A stretch of 64,000 nt of DNA from Panacagrimonas sp052386745 (GTDB lineage Bacteria; Pseudomonadota; Gammaproteobacteria; Nevskiales; Nevskiaceae). The DNA lies in contig JBQTJW010000014.1 in NCBI GenBank assembly GCA_052386745.1, positions 24,883 through 88,882 of the forward strand. Direction: 5' to 3'. Both the position numbers and the translations under genes were made by a program. The notes below the pieces were generated by a model. The model ran no database searches. It saw only the letters and a list, made by a program, of their open reading frames with translations, and was not told the origin of the DNA. This document shows, one piece after another, positions 8,535 to 18,557 of this stretch (positions within the stretch are counted from its first letter, which is position 1; each line of letters begins with the position of its first letter).

Positions 8535-9890
8535 CTACAGGATGTAGCGGCTCAGGTCCTCGTCGCCCGCCAGCTTCTTGAGCTTGCTGTCCACGTAGCT
8601 GGCGTCGATGCGCAGGGTGGTCCCGGCCTTGTCGGGGGCATCGAAGGCCAGTTCTTCCATCAGCCGCTCCATCACCGTGTGCAGGCGGCGCGCGCCGATG
8701 TTCTCGGTGCGCTCGTTCACCTGCCAGGCCACCTCGGCCAGGCGACGGATGCCGTCGGCGGTGAAATCCAGATTCACGCTCTCGGTGCCCATGAGGGCCT
8801 TGTACTGGTCGGTGAGCGAGTAGTCCGGTTCGCTCAGGATGCGCTCGAAGTCCGCCGTCTTCAGCGCCTCCAGCTCCACGCGGATGGGCAGGCGGCCCTG
8901 GAGCTCAGGGATCAGGTCGCTGGGCTTGGCCATGTGGAAGGCGCCGCTGGCGATGAACAGGATGTGGTCGGTCTTCACCGAACCGTACTTGGTGGTGATG
9001 GTTGAGCCTTCCACCAGCGGCAGCAGGTCGCGCTGCACGCCTTCGCGCGACACGTCGGCGCCGGTGAACTCGCCGCGCTTGCACACCTTGTCGATCTCGT
9101 CGATGAAGACGATTCCGTTCTCTTCCACGTTGTGCAGGGCTTCGGCCTTGATGGCTTCATCGTCCACCAGCTTGGCCGCTTCCTCGTCGGTGAGCTGCTT
9201 GAGCGCCTCGGCGATCTTCATCTTCTTCGCCCGCGTCTTGCCCTGGTTCATGCCGGCGAACATGCCCTGCAGCTGCTGGGTCATCTCCTCCATGCCCGGC
9301 GGACCCATGAGCTGCACGTTGCCCGGGCCCTGGCTGAGCTTGACCTCGATTTCGGTCTCGTCGAGCTTGCCCTCGCGCAGCTGCTTGCGGAACACCTGCC
9401 GCGCGGCACTGGTTTCGGTGGTGCGCACGGTGCTGGCCTCGCCGAAATCCTTGGGCGGCGGCACCAGGGTGTCGAGCACGCGCTCCTCGGCGGCCAGCTC
9501 GGCCTTGTCGCGCACGCGGCGGGTGAACTGCACGCGCGTCATCTTCACCGCGGCGTCCATGAGGTCGCGGATGATGGAATCCACGTCCTTGCCCACGTAG
9601 CCCACCTCGGTGAACTTGGTGGCTTCCACCTTCACGAACGGCGCGTTGGTGAGCTTGGCGATGCGCCGCGCGATCTCGGTCTTGCCCACGCAGGTGGGGC
9701 CGATCATGAGGATGTTCTTGGGGTGGATTTCAGAGCGCATCGGCCCGTCCACCTGCTGGCGGCGCCAGCGGTTGCGCAGGGCAATGGCCACCGCGCGCTT
9801 GGCAGCGGACTGGCCGATGATGTGCTTGTCCAGCTCCACCACGATCTCGCGCGGCGTCATGCTGGAAGGGGCGTTGAGGGCTTCGGTCAT
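8535..9890 (-). CDS. hslU: ATP-dependent protease ATPase subunit HslU
   Basis: A 451-aa AAA+ unfoldase that feeds substrates to the HslV peptidase. The N domain, the inserted I domain (about residues 110-230, charged and Met/Gln-rich) and the C-terminal domain are all present, and the protein ends in the conserved RYIL that inserts into HslV. Walker B is IVFIDEIDK and sensor/arginine-finger segments are intact. The P-loop reads GPTCVGKT: Cys67 replaces the usual Gly, although the essential Gly64, Lys70 and Thr71 are kept. It is downstream of hslV in the normal order, separated by 90 bp holding a repeat hairpin. Confidence 0.97.
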   Translation of the reverse strand: MTEALNAPSSMTPREIVVELDKHIIGQSAAKRAVAIALRNRWRRQQVDGPMRSEIHPKNILMIGPTCVGKTEIARRIAKLTNAPFVKVEATKFTEVGYVGKDVDSIIRDLMDAAVKMTRVQFTRRVRDKAELAAEERVLDTLVPPPKDFGEASTVRTTETSAARQVFRKQLREGKLDETEIEVKLSQGPGNVQLMGPPGMEEMTQQLQGMFAGMNQGKTRAKKMKIAEALKQLTDEEAAKLVDDEAIKAEALHNVEENGIVFIDEIDKVCKRGEFTGADVSREGVQRDLLPLVEGSTITTKYGSVKTDHILFIASGAFHMAKPSDLIPELQGRLPIRVELEALKTADFERILSEPDYSLTDQYKALMGTESVNLDFTADGIRRLAEVAWQVNERTENIGARRLHTVMERLMEELAFDAPDKAGTTLRIDASYVDSKLKKLAGDEDLSRYIL

Positions 9891-9899
9891 TTCTTTCTC

Positions 9900-9984
9900 G
9901 TGAGGCGTGAGGCGTGAGGGGAGAGGCGCAGAAGAATGCGGGCGGGGCTGATGTTCGCCTCACGCCTCACGCCTCACGCCTCAC
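9900..9984. repeat. Inverted GTGAGGC heptamer repeats between hslV and hslU
   Basis: The left arm (9900-9919) is GTGAGGC repeated almost three times. The right arm (9958-9984) is the reverse complement, CCTCACG-type, repeated about four times and running into the hslV stop. Together they can form a long hairpin of about 20 bp with a 38-nt loop in the hslV-hslU mRNA. Similar low-complexity heptamers recur in Lysobacterales intergenic DNA (recalled, not checked). It could stabilise or separate the two transcripts. Confidence 0.75.
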
Positions 9985-10523
9985 AAGTCGATGTACTCGA
10001 TCGTCAGATTGTGATTGGTGTAGATGCAGATGTCGGCGGCAATGTGCAGCGCCTTTTCCACGATTTCCTTCGCCGGCAGCTCGGAGTGCGCCACCAGCGC
10101 CCGCGCGGCGGCGGTGGCGAAGCTGCCGCCGGACCCGATGCCCATGACGCCGTGCGGCTCGGGTTCCATCACGTCGCCGTTGCCGGAGATCATCAGGGAA
10201 GCGTCCTTGTCGGCCACCAGCAGCAGCGCCTCCAGCCGGCGCAGGTAGCGGTCGGTGCGCCAGTCCTTGGCCATTTCCACCGCCGCCCGCACCAGGTGGC
10301 CGGAGTATTTTTCCAGCTTGCCCTCGAAGCGCTCGAACAGGGTGAAGGCGTCGGCGGTGCCGCCGGCAAAACCGGCAATCACCTTGTCGCCGTACAGGCG
10401 TCGCACCTTGCGCGCGTTGCCCTTGACCATGGTGTTGCCCATCGACACCTGCCCGTCGCCGCCCAGGGCCACCTGGGTGCCGCGCCGGACGCTGATGATG
10501 GTGGTGCCGTCGAACTGTTTCAT
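9981..10523 (-). CDS. hslV: ATP-dependent protease peptidase subunit HslV
   Basis: A 180-aa proteasome-beta-like peptidase. The catalytic N-terminal Thr lies after a short propeptide (MKQFDG, then TTIISVRRG), followed by the conserved GGDGQVSMGNT and KGNARKVRRL segments. With HslU it forms the two-component heat-shock protease. A sigma-32-type promoter lies immediately upstream at 10552-10579 and a repeat hairpin follows before hslU. Confidence 0.97.
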   Translation of the reverse strand: MKQFDGTTIISVRRGTQVALGGDGQVSMGNTMVKGNARKVRRLYGDKVIAGFAGGTADAFTLFERFEGKLEKYSGHLVRAAVEMAKDWRTDRYLRRLEALLLVADKDASLMISGNGDVMEPEPHGVMGIGSGGSFATAAARALVAHSELPAKEIVEKALHIAADICIYTNHNLTIEYIDL

Positions 10524-10551
10524 GAGGGGCCCAAGCAGGAGGATTTCCGCT

Positions 10552-10579
10552 AGATTGGGATCACCTCCACCAATTCAAG
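10552..10579 (-). promoter_or_regulatory. Probable sigma-32 (heat-shock) promoter of hslVU
   Basis: On the minus strand a -35 element CTTGAAT (10573-10579) and a -10 element CCCAATCT (10552-10559) are separated by 13 bp. They match the RpoH consensus (CTTGAAA, CCCCATNT) closely and sit 29 bp upstream of the hslV ATG. This fits the known heat-shock control of hslVU. Confidence 0.72.
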
Positions 10580-10620
10580 CGGTGCGTGGGTGCGAGCGGT
10601 GCGTGGGTGCGAGCGGTGAG
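10579..10620. repeat. Tandem 17-bp repeat upstream of hslV
   Basis: GCGGTGCGTGGGTGCGA occurs twice in direct tandem (10579-10595 and 10596-10612), followed by a partial third copy (GCGGTGAG). It lies between the ABC exporter stop and the hslV promoter. No function is evident. Confidence 0.8.
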
Positions 10621-10625
10621 CGGCG

Positions 10626-12284
10626 TCAGACCGTCAGCTGCAAACTCGCCAGCCGCGCATACAGGCCGCCCTGCTGCATCAGCTGGGCCGGCGTTCCCAC
10701 CTCGACGATGCGGCCCTGCTCCAGCACCACGATGCGATCGGCGCGCTGCACCGTGGACAGCCGGTGCGCAATGATGAGCGTGGTGCGGTTCTGCATCGCC
10801 GCTTCGAGCCCGCGCTGCACCAGGGCCTCGCTTTCGGCGTCGAGCGCGCTGGTGGCCTCGTCGAGCAGCAGCAACGGCGGGTTGCGCAGGATGGCGCGGG
10901 CAATGGCGATGCGCTGCCGCTGGCCGCCGGACAGGCGCACGCCGCGTTCGCCCAGAAACGTCTGGTAGCCCTGCGGCAGGCGCGTGATGAACTCGTCGGC
11001 CTGCGCCGTTCTGGCGGCGGCGATCACCTCGGCATCGCTGGCGGCGGCGCGCCCGTAGCGGATGTTGGCCATGGCATCGGCCGAGAAGATCACGGCGTCC
11101 TGCGGCACGATGCCGATGTGTCCCCGCAGGTCCAGCGGATCGAGCTCGCGGATGTCCACCTCGTCGAACAGGATGCGGCCGCTGTCCACGTCGTAGAAGC
11201 GCAGCAGCAGCTGGAACAGTGTGGTCTTGCCGGCGCCGCTGGGGCCCACCAGCGCCACGGTCTCGCCCTCGCGGATGCTCAGGTGGATGTCGCTCAGCGC
11301 CGGCGTCTGCGGGCGCGAGGGATAGCGAAAGCCCACCTGCTCGAAGCGCAGGCTCGCCAGCGGGCGCTCGGGCAGACGCAGCGGGTTTTCTGGCGCGCGA
11401 ATGTCCGGGTGCGCCGACAGCAGTTCCATGAGCCGCTCGGTGGCGCCGGCCGCGCGCAGCACCTCGCCCCATACCTCGGCGATCACGCTCACGCTGCCCG
11501 CCGCCAGCACCGCGTACAGCACGAACGAAGCGAGCTGGCCCGCGCTCATGCTGCCCGCCACCACCGCCTGCGCCCCAAGCCACAGCACGAAGACGATGGC
11601 GCCGAACACGCCGGCGATGATGCCCGCCGTCATGGCCGCGCGCAGGCGCGTGCGCCGGATCGCGGAGGCAAAGCTGTCCTCCACCGATTGGTCGTAGCGC
11701 GCGGTCTCGCTGCGCTCCTGCGTGAACGCCTGCACGGTGGGGATGGCGTTGAGGATCTCGCCCGCCACGGCGGAGGTGTGGGCCACCCGATCCTGCGAAT
11801 CGCGCGACAGTTTTCGCACCCGCCGCCCGGTGAGCACCAGCGGCAGCACCACGAGCAGCAGCAGGACCACCGTGGCGGCGAAGAGGGTCAGGCTGGTCAC
11901 CGCCAGCATCACCATGCCGCCGCAGAACTGGAACACGCTGCGCAGGCCCATGGACACCGACGACCCCACCACCGCCTGCACCAGCGTGGTGTCAGCGGTC
12001 AGGCGCGACAGCACCTCGCCGGTGCGCGTGGTCTCGAAGTAGGCCGGCGATTGCGCCAGCATGTTGCGGTAGACCGCGCTGCGCAGGTCCGCCGTCAGGC
12101 GCTCGCCAATCCAGCTCACGTAGTACAGGCGCGCCGCCACTGCCAGCCCCCAGAACAGCGCGATGCCGAACAGGGCCAGGAAGTGCGCGTGCATCTGGCC
12201 GCCGGCCACGAAGCCATGATCGATCAGGTCGCGCAGCGCCAGCGGCACCACCAGCATCGCGGCCGAGCCCACGCCCAGCAGCAC
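10626..12284 (-). CDS. MsbA-like ABC exporter (fused membrane and ATPase domains), 5' end interrupted
   Basis: A half-transporter with an N-terminal six-helix domain and a C-terminal ATPase: Walker A GPSGAGKTT, signature LSGGQRQRIAIARA, Walker B LLLLDEATSALD, and the H-loop IIAHRLSTV. The membrane part (TSLT, EILNAIPTVQAFTQE) resembles lipid A/multidrug exporters. The natural N-terminus seems to begin at an ATG at 12431: the same frame encodes 25 residues, then TAA (12354-12356), then SISALAKLEPFLRPYRTQLLL, which looks like the normal start of helix 1. The first standard codon after the stop is the GTG at 12284, inside helix 1. The gene may be inactive, use an atypical start such as ATT at 12348-12350, or carry a sequencing error. 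Confidence 0.85.
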   Translation of the reverse strand: MLLGVGSAAMLVVPLALRDLIDHGFVAGGQMHAHFLALFGIALFWGLAVAARLYYVSWIGERLTADLRSAVYRNMLAQSPAYFETTRTGEVLSRLTADTTLVQAVVGSSVSMGLRSVFQFCGGMVMLAVTSLTLFAATVVLLLLVVLPLVLTGRRVRKLSRDSQDRVAHTSAVAGEILNAIPTVQAFTQERSETARYDQSVEDSFASAIRRTRLRAAMTAGIIAGVFGAIVFVLWLGAQAVVAGSMSAGQLASFVLYAVLAAGSVSVIAEVWGEVLRAAGATERLMELLSAHPDIRAPENPLRLPERPLASLRFEQVGFRYPSRPQTPALSDIHLSIREGETVALVGPSGAGKTTLFQLLLRFYDVDSGRILFDEVDIRELDPLDLRGHIGIVPQDAVIFSADAMANIRYGRAAASDAEVIAAARTAQADEFITRLPQGYQTFLGERGVRLSGGQRQRIAIARAILRNPPLLLLDEATSALDAESEALVQRGLEAAMQNRTTLIIAHRLSTVQRADRIVVLEQGRIVEVGTPAQLMQQGGLYARLASLQLTV

Positions 12285-12568
12285 CAGCGCCAGCAGCAGC
12301 TGCGTTCGGTAGGGCCGCAGAAAGGGCTCGAGTTTCGCGAGCGCCGAAATCGATTACCGGCCTGGGGGCCGCGTCGGCGCCGGGGTCTCGGCGGAACGAA
12401 AAGTGGATTGCGGCGGGCTCGGGGGGTTCATGGACGGGCGCGACAATACCAGCCGGGCAGGGCGCCCTCACTCGCCATGGAGCCCGATGCCAGGAGCGGG
12501 CGCATCCCGAGGGGCGCATCCCGTGTTCGACCCTTATCCTGCTGGCGGACCCACCGATACCGCTCTCC

Positions 12569-13732
<1,164 letters not shown>

Positions 13733-13796
13733 GCTGGGCAGCGCAGGGTCCGCAGCCCGCCTGCATCCCCGTTTCGGGCGCCGCGGCAAAATCTTC

Positions 13797-13826
13797 CTGA
13801 CGTTCGCAAAAAATGCCCGCTAAAAT
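13797..13826 (+). promoter_or_regulatory. Sigma-70 promoter of tRNA-Gly
   Basis: -35 CTGACG (13797-13802), 18-bp spacer and -10 TAAAAT (13821-13826). The -10 is followed by a GGGG discriminator ahead of the tRNA start at 13835, giving a very short leader. Confidence 0.6.
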
Positions 13827-13834
13827 GGGGGCTC

Positions 13835-13908
13835 GCGGGTGTCTTCTAATGGCAAGAAGGGAGCTTCCCAAGCTTCAAACGTGGGTTCGATTCCCATCAC
13901 CCGCTCCA
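13835..13908 (+). tRNA. tRNA-Gly (anticodon CCC)
   Basis: A 74-nt cloverleaf with encoded CCA. The acceptor stem pairs GCGGGTG with CACCCGC, the D stem pairs TTCT with AGAA, and the anticodon stem GGAGC/GCTTC encloses the loop TTCCCAA, giving anticodon CCC. The T arm GTGGG-TTCGATT-CCCAT carries the expected TTCGA. It reads GGG codons, which are useful in a GC-rich genome. Confidence 0.95.
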
Positions 13909-13937
13909 CCTTCGCTTCTCGCGATGCAGGCCTGCCT

Positions 13938-15047
13938 TCAGGCCATCATCTGCAACAGCGGGATGCCGGCCACTTCGCGCCGCCAGCCGCGCAGCAGGCC
14001 GATGTTCGCATTGGCCCCATCGGCCATCAGGGCCTCGATTTCGGCGCGAGGCGCAAGCAGCGAAGGCGGCACTCCCAGTTCCAGCGCGAGGGTACGCACG
14101 CGCTCGATCAGGCACTTGATCTTCAGCTTTTCGGCATCGCTTGCACGGACTTCGACGACCAGGGCCGGGGCACTCGAATCGGCGGCCTGCTGGATGAGGG
14201 CGAGCAGGGTTTCGGCGTGCCGGTCCAGCGACTTCGGCGGCAGGACGGCGAGGGCGACGAGCTGGTCCAGGGTGCGCGGGCGGCGCTCGGCCAGGGCGTA
14301 GATCGCCTCGTCGGGCAATATCCAGCGCCGCGGGCGGTCGCGCTGTTCGGCCAGCACTTCGCGCCATTCCGCGAGCCTTGCCGCAACGTGCTGGGCGGCG
14401 GGCTCCAGGCGAACCAGCCCCTTCAGGCGCTTCCACTCCGTTTGCGGGGAAGCGCGGTAGCGGGCGGGCACGGCCAGCGCGCGGCAGTCTTCACGCAGCC
14501 AGGCGAGACGTCCGCGCTGATCGAGTTCCTCTTCGAGCCGGGGGTAGATCTGCGCGAGGTAGCGCACGTCGTCCGCCGCGTAGGCGATCTCTTTCGGTCC
14601 TAGCGGACGCAGCGACCAGTCGGCACGCGACAGACTCTTGTCCAGCCTGACCCCGGTCATGGCCTCGACCAGCCCCGCGTAACCGAGCTGTTCGCCGTAT
14701 CCCAGCATCGCCGCGGCAACCTGGGTGTCGAACAGAGGATCGGGACAGGCTCCGGCATGGCGGCCGAGAATCTCGAGGTCCTGTCCGCCGGCGTGAAACA
14801 CGCGCAGGGCGCCGGGCCGCACGAGCAGGTTCCAGAGTGGCTGGAAGTCGAGGCCGGCCAGCATGTCGATGCAGGCGTTCGAGTCGCCGGTTCCCACCTG
14901 GACCAGGCACAGCTGCGGGTGGTAGGTCTGCTCGCGGACGAACTCCGTGTCCAGCGCCAGAAACGGGGCGGCGCGCCAGCGGTCGATGGACTCCGACAGG
15001 GCGGATTGCGTGCTGATGAAGAGGGGCGACACGGGCGATGGGTGCAT
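13938..15047 (-). CDS. rnd: Ribonuclease D
   Basis: A 369-aa 3'-to-5' exoribonuclease involved in tRNA 3' maturation. The DEDD exonuclease domain fills the N-terminal half: LDTEFVREQTY holds the first Asp and Glu, FHAGGQDLEIL the second Asp, and YAADDVRYL the third Asp with its Tyr. The C-terminal half has the HRDC-type helical region (RPRTLDQLVALAVLP). It ends 30 bp from the tRNA-Gly gene, in convergent orientation. Confidence 0.93.
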   Translation of the reverse strand: MHPSPVSPLFISTQSALSESIDRWRAAPFLALDTEFVREQTYHPQLCLVQVGTGDSNACIDMLAGLDFQPLWNLLVRPGALRVFHAGGQDLEILGRHAGACPDPLFDTQVAAAMLGYGEQLGYAGLVEAMTGVRLDKSLSRADWSLRPLGPKEIAYAADDVRYLAQIYPRLEEELDQRGRLAWLREDCRALAVPARYRASPQTEWKRLKGLVRLEPAAQHVAARLAEWREVLAEQRDRPRRWILPDEAIYALAERRPRTLDQLVALAVLPPKSLDRHAETLLALIQQAADSSAPALVVEVRASDAEKLKIKCLIERVRTLALELGVPPSLLAPRAEIEALMADGANANIGLLRGWRREVAGIPLLQMMA

Positions 15048-15106
15048 GGGTCCGGAAATTGAGGCTCTACAATAGCGGCTCGAATTCAGAGTCGCTTCAA
15101 TCTCCC

Positions 15107-15688
15107 GTGGGCCAAGTCCTTGCCGCTACCTTGAATCTGCTCCTGTTCCGCGCGGGTCCGCAGGATTTTCCCTTTGATCCGAAGCTGACGGGTGTGCTGG
15201 TGCCCATCACCGTGCTCGTCAGCTACGTGGTGCAGATGCTGGTCTACCCACCCCTGGTGGCGGCGGCGATGGCCCTGGCGGTGGTGATGGGACTGGCCCT
15301 CGCGGTCAAGCTGGTCCTGCATTTCCGCAAGCTGGGCACGCGCTTTCTTCAGACCTATCACTCGCTGCTGGTGGTCAATGCGGTGACGACGCTGCTGCTC
15401 TGGCCCGCGATGTCCGCGCTGGCGCCCGCGCTCAGGAAAATGGCCGCACATCCCAAGGGCATGGAGGCCGGCGCCGAACTGGATATCGCCGCGGGGCCTG
15501 CGACCCTGGTGCTGGTGGTCGCCATCTGGAACTTTGCCGTCAGCGCCAACGTGTTCGGTCATGCCACGGGGGTCGGCCCCGGGCGTGGTGCGGCGATCGC
15601 GCTGATGGTGGCCCTGGGCATGCAGATGTTCGTGCTGTTCTTTTCGGCGATGGCGGCAGCCCTGGTCGGCATGCCCGCATCGGGTTAG
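15107..15688 (+). CDS. Multi-pass inner-membrane protein of unknown function
   Basis: A protein of about 193 aa from a GTG start giving (M)GQVLAATLNLLLF; an in-frame ATG at 15038 would add 23 residues of low-quality sequence overlapping the rnd start region. Four to five hydrophobic segments alternate with a short charged loop (KLVLHFRKLGTRF). I do not recognise a named family with certainty; the layout resembles small Yip1-like membrane proteins. A hairpin followed by AATTTT lies 13 bp past the stop. Confidence 0.68.
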   Translation: MGQVLAATLNLLLFRAGPQDFPFDPKLTGVLVPITVLVSYVVQMLVYPPLVAAAMALAVVMGLALAVKLVLHFRKLGTRFLQTYHSLLVVNAVTTLLLWPAMSALAPALRKMAAHPKGMEAGAELDIAAGPATLVLVVAIWNFAVSANVFGHATGVGPGRGAAIALMVALGMQMFVLFFSAMAAALVGMPASG

Positions 15689-15701
15689 CCCGGCCGTCAG
15701 G

Positions 15702-15720
15702 CCGCGCTGCGCGGAATTTT
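15702..15720 (+). terminator. Possible intrinsic terminator after the 15107 membrane protein gene
   Basis: CCGCG-CTG-CGCGG followed by AATTTT. The stem is only 5 bp and the U-tract is short, so this is a weak candidate. Confidence 0.4.
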
Positions 15721-15751
15721 CGAATTGACGCCCTCACCGAAACCGGCCTCC

Positions 15752-17107
15752 ATGCACCTGCACATCCTGGGTATCTGCGGCACCTTCATGGCCGGCATCG
15801 CGGCGCTGGCGCGCGAGGCCGGGCACAAGGTCACCGGGTCGGACGCCAACGCCTGGCCGCCCATGTCCACCCAGCTGGAACAGCTCGGCATCGAGGTGCG
15901 CCAGGGCTACGAGGTGTCCCACCTGATCCCGGCGCCGGACGTGGTGGTGGTGGGCAACGTGGTGACGCGCGGCGCGCGCTTCCCGGCCATGGAATACGTG
16001 CTCAACGCCGGGCTGCCGTACGTGTCCGGACCGCAGTGGCTGGCCGAGCATGTGCTGCCGGGACGGCACGTGCTGGCGGTGGCCGGCACCCATGGCAAGA
16101 CCACGACCACCAGCCTGCTCGCCTGGCTGCTGGACCAGGCCGGGCTGGACCCGGGGTTCCTGGTGGGCGGCGTGCCGCTGAACTTCGGCGTGTCGGCGCG
16201 GCTGGGGAGCGGCCGCCATTTCGTGATCGAGGCCGACGAGTACGACACCGCCTTCTTCGACAAGCGCTCCAAGTTCGTGCACTACCGGCCGCGCACCTGC
16301 GTGCTCAACAACCTCGAATACGACCACGCCGACATCTTTCCCGACCTCGCCGCCATCGAGCGCCAGTTCCATCACCTGGTGCGCACGGTCCCGGGTGACG
16401 GCCAGCTGGTGGTCAACGGCCGCGACGCCAACCTGGCGCGCGTGCTGCAGATGGGCGCCTGGAGCACGATCGAGCGCTTCGACAGCGAGGACGGCTGGAG
16501 CGCAAGGGACGCGGACGGCGGCTTCGAGCTCAGCGTGAGCGGCCTGCCGCAGGGCGTCGTGCGCTCGCCGCTGCCGGGGCTGCACAACCGTTCCAACACC
16601 CTGGCCGCGTTCGCCGCCGCGGCGCACGTGGGCGTGCCGCTGACCACGAGCATCGAGGCGCTGTCGCGCTTCCAGAGCGTGCGGCGCCGGCTGGAGAAAG
16701 TGGGCGAGGCGCGCGGGGTTGCGGTCTACGACGATTTTGCCCACCACCCCACGGCGGTGCAGGTGACCATCGATGCACTGCGACGCCAGCCCGGCGGGCG
16801 CATCCTGGCCGTGCTGGAGCCGCGCTCCAACACCATGCGCCTGGGCTCGCACAGCGCCGACCTCGCCGGTGCGCTGGACGAGGCGGCGCTGAGTTTCGTG
16901 TTCGTGCGGCCGGACCTGGGCTGGGACGTGGGCGCGGCGCTGGGCGCGCTGGGCGAGCGCCTGCGCGTGGAAAACGACATCGACCGCCTGGTGCAGGCGA
17001 TCGCCGCCGAGGCGCGTAGTGGCGACCGCGTGCTGGTGATGAGCAACGGCGATTTCGGCGGCATCCACCCGAAGCTGCTGAAAGCGCTGTCGGCCGGTTC
17101 GCACTAG
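15752..17107 (+). CDS. mpl: UDP-MurNAc:L-alanyl-gamma-D-glutamyl-meso-diaminopimelate ligase (murein tripeptide recycling)
   Basis: A 451-aa Mur-ligase-family enzyme that reattaches recycled cell-wall tripeptide to UDP-MurNAc in the cytoplasm. It starts with the Mpl signature MHLHILGICGTFMAG; an in-frame ATG at 15725 would add nine residues not found in the family. The ATP-binding motif is AVAGTHGKTTTTSLL, followed by EADEYDTAFFDKRSKF and DDFAHHPTAVQ, both typical of Mpl. Length is normal. Confidence 0.95.
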   Translation: MHLHILGICGTFMAGIAALAREAGHKVTGSDANAWPPMSTQLEQLGIEVRQGYEVSHLIPAPDVVVVGNVVTRGARFPAMEYVLNAGLPYVSGPQWLAEHVLPGRHVLAVAGTHGKTTTTSLLAWLLDQAGLDPGFLVGGVPLNFGVSARLGSGRHFVIEADEYDTAFFDKRSKFVHYRPRTCVLNNLEYDHADIFPDLAAIERQFHHLVRTVPGDGQLVVNGRDANLARVLQMGAWSTIERFDSEDGWSARDADGGFELSVSGLPQGVVRSPLPGLHNRSNTLAAFAAAAHVGVPLTTSIEALSRFQSVRRRLEKVGEARGVAVYDDFAHHPTAVQVTIDALRRQPGGRILAVLEPRSNTMRLGSHSADLAGALDEAALSFVFVRPDLGWDVGAALGALGERLRVENDIDRLVQAIAAEARSGDRVLVMSNGDFGGIHPKLLKALSAGSH

Positions 17108-17181
17108 CCCCGGGCGTCAGCGCCGGGCGTTCAGGGCGCGGTGCTAACCTGCGCGCAGATCTTCATTCTTCGACCCTCCGC

Positions 17182-18537
17182 ATGACCACCGAGCGCCCCG
17201 CTGCCGCCTTGCCGTCCTCCCGCGAATTGCAGGCGCTGGCCGCGCGCGTGCTGGACATGGCCCGCGACGCCGGCGCCGGCCAGTGCGAGGCCAGCATTTC
17301 GCATTCGCGCGGCTTCTCGGTGAGCGTGCGCAACGGCGAGGTGGAGAGCCTGGAATTCCAGCGCGACCGCAGCCTGGGCCTCACCGTGTACTTCGGCCAC
17401 CACAAGGGCAATGCCTCCACCGGCGACCTCAGCGATCGCGGTCTGCGCGAGTGCGTGCAGGCCGCCGCCACCATCGCCCGCGTGACCGAGGAAGATCCCT
17501 GTTCCGGCCTCGCCGACGCCGCGCTGATGGCGCGCGAGCAGCCGGATCTGGAGCTGGACCATCCCTGGGACCTCACCCCGGAGGCCGCGATCGAACGCGC
17601 CCGCGCCTGCGAGGCCGCGGCGCTGGCGGTGGACGCGCGCATCGACCAGAGCGAGGGCGCCGGCCTGTCCACCCAGCGTGGCGTGTCCATGTACGCCAAT
17701 TCGCACGGTTTCTTCGGCGGGCGCGTGGGCACGCAGCACAGCCTGAGTTGCGCCGTGGTGGCGACCGACGCCGACGGCATGCAGCGCGACTACTGGTGGG
17801 ACGGCGGGCGCAACCCGGCGCAACTGGACGCGCCCGAGGCCATCGGCCGCCGCGCCGGCCAGCGGGCCATTGCCCGGCTCGGTTCCAGGCCGCTGAGCAC
17901 GCGCAACGCGCCGGTGCTGTTCGTGCCGGAAATGGCGCGCGGCCTGTTCGGGCAATTCGTGGCTGCCATCTCGGGCGCGGCGCTGTACCGCAAGGCCACC
18001 TTCCTGCTCGACAAGCTCGGCCAGCCGGTGTTTTCGCCCTGCGTGAAGATCTCGCAGCAGCCGTTCATCCGCCAGGGCTCTTCCAGCGCGGCCTTCGATC
18101 ACGAGGGCGTGAGCACCCGCGAGCGCGAGCTGGTGAAGGACGGCGTGCTGGGCGGCTGGGTGCTGGGCAGCTATTCCGCACGCAAGCTCGGGCTGGCCAC
18201 CACCGGCAACGCCGGCGGCGTGTTCAACCTGGTGGTGGAACCCGGCGACGCCGACTACGCCCGCCTGCTGCGTGACATGGGCACGGGCCTGGTCGTCACC
18301 GAACTGATGGGCCAGGGCGCCAACGGCGTGACCGGCGACTACTCCCGCGGCGCCGCCGGTTTCTGGGTGGAGAACGGCGCGATCGTGGCGCCTGTGGAAG
18401 GCGTTACCATCGCCGGCAACTTGCTCAGGATGTATCGCGATATCCGCGCCCTGGGCAGCGACGTGGACTCGCGCTCCGGCGTGCGCTGCGGCTCGGTGCT
18501 GATTGGCGAGATGACCATCGCCGGCGACGGGGAGTGA
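17182..18537 (+). CDS. pmbA: Metalloprotease PmbA (TldE)
   Basis: A 451-aa member of the TldD/PmbA family. With TldD it forms a protease that trims peptides such as microcin precursors and CcdA. Visible family features are GLTVYFGHHKGNAST, the GLSTQRGVSMYANSHGFFGG segment and the C-terminal TELMGQGANGVTGDYSRGAAGFWVENG. As in other PmbA proteins there is no obvious HExxH, because the metal centre belongs to TldD. A strong terminator follows 20 bp after the stop. Confidence 0.93.
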   Translation: MTTERPAAALPSSRELQALAARVLDMARDAGAGQCEASISHSRGFSVSVRNGEVESLEFQRDRSLGLTVYFGHHKGNASTGDLSDRGLRECVQAAATIARVTEEDPCSGLADAALMAREQPDLELDHPWDLTPEAAIERARACEAAALAVDARIDQSEGAGLSTQRGVSMYANSHGFFGGRVGTQHSLSCAVVATDADGMQRDYWWDGGRNPAQLDAPEAIGRRAGQRAIARLGSRPLSTRNAPVLFVPEMARGLFGQFVAAISGAALYRKATFLLDKLGQPVFSPCVKISQQPFIRQGSSSAAFDHEGVSTRERELVKDGVLGGWVLGSYSARKLGLATTGNAGGVFNLVVEPGDADYARLLRDMGTGLVVTELMGQGANGVTGDYSRGAAGFWVENGAIVAPVEGVTIAGNLLRMYRDIRALGSDVDSRSGVRCGSVLIGEMTIAGDGE

Positions 18538-18557
18538 CACAGGAATTCGGATTCAAG

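Noticed and set aside
17100..17150. GC-rich palindromic stretch after mpl as a terminator
   Set aside because: No U-tract follows the possible stem.
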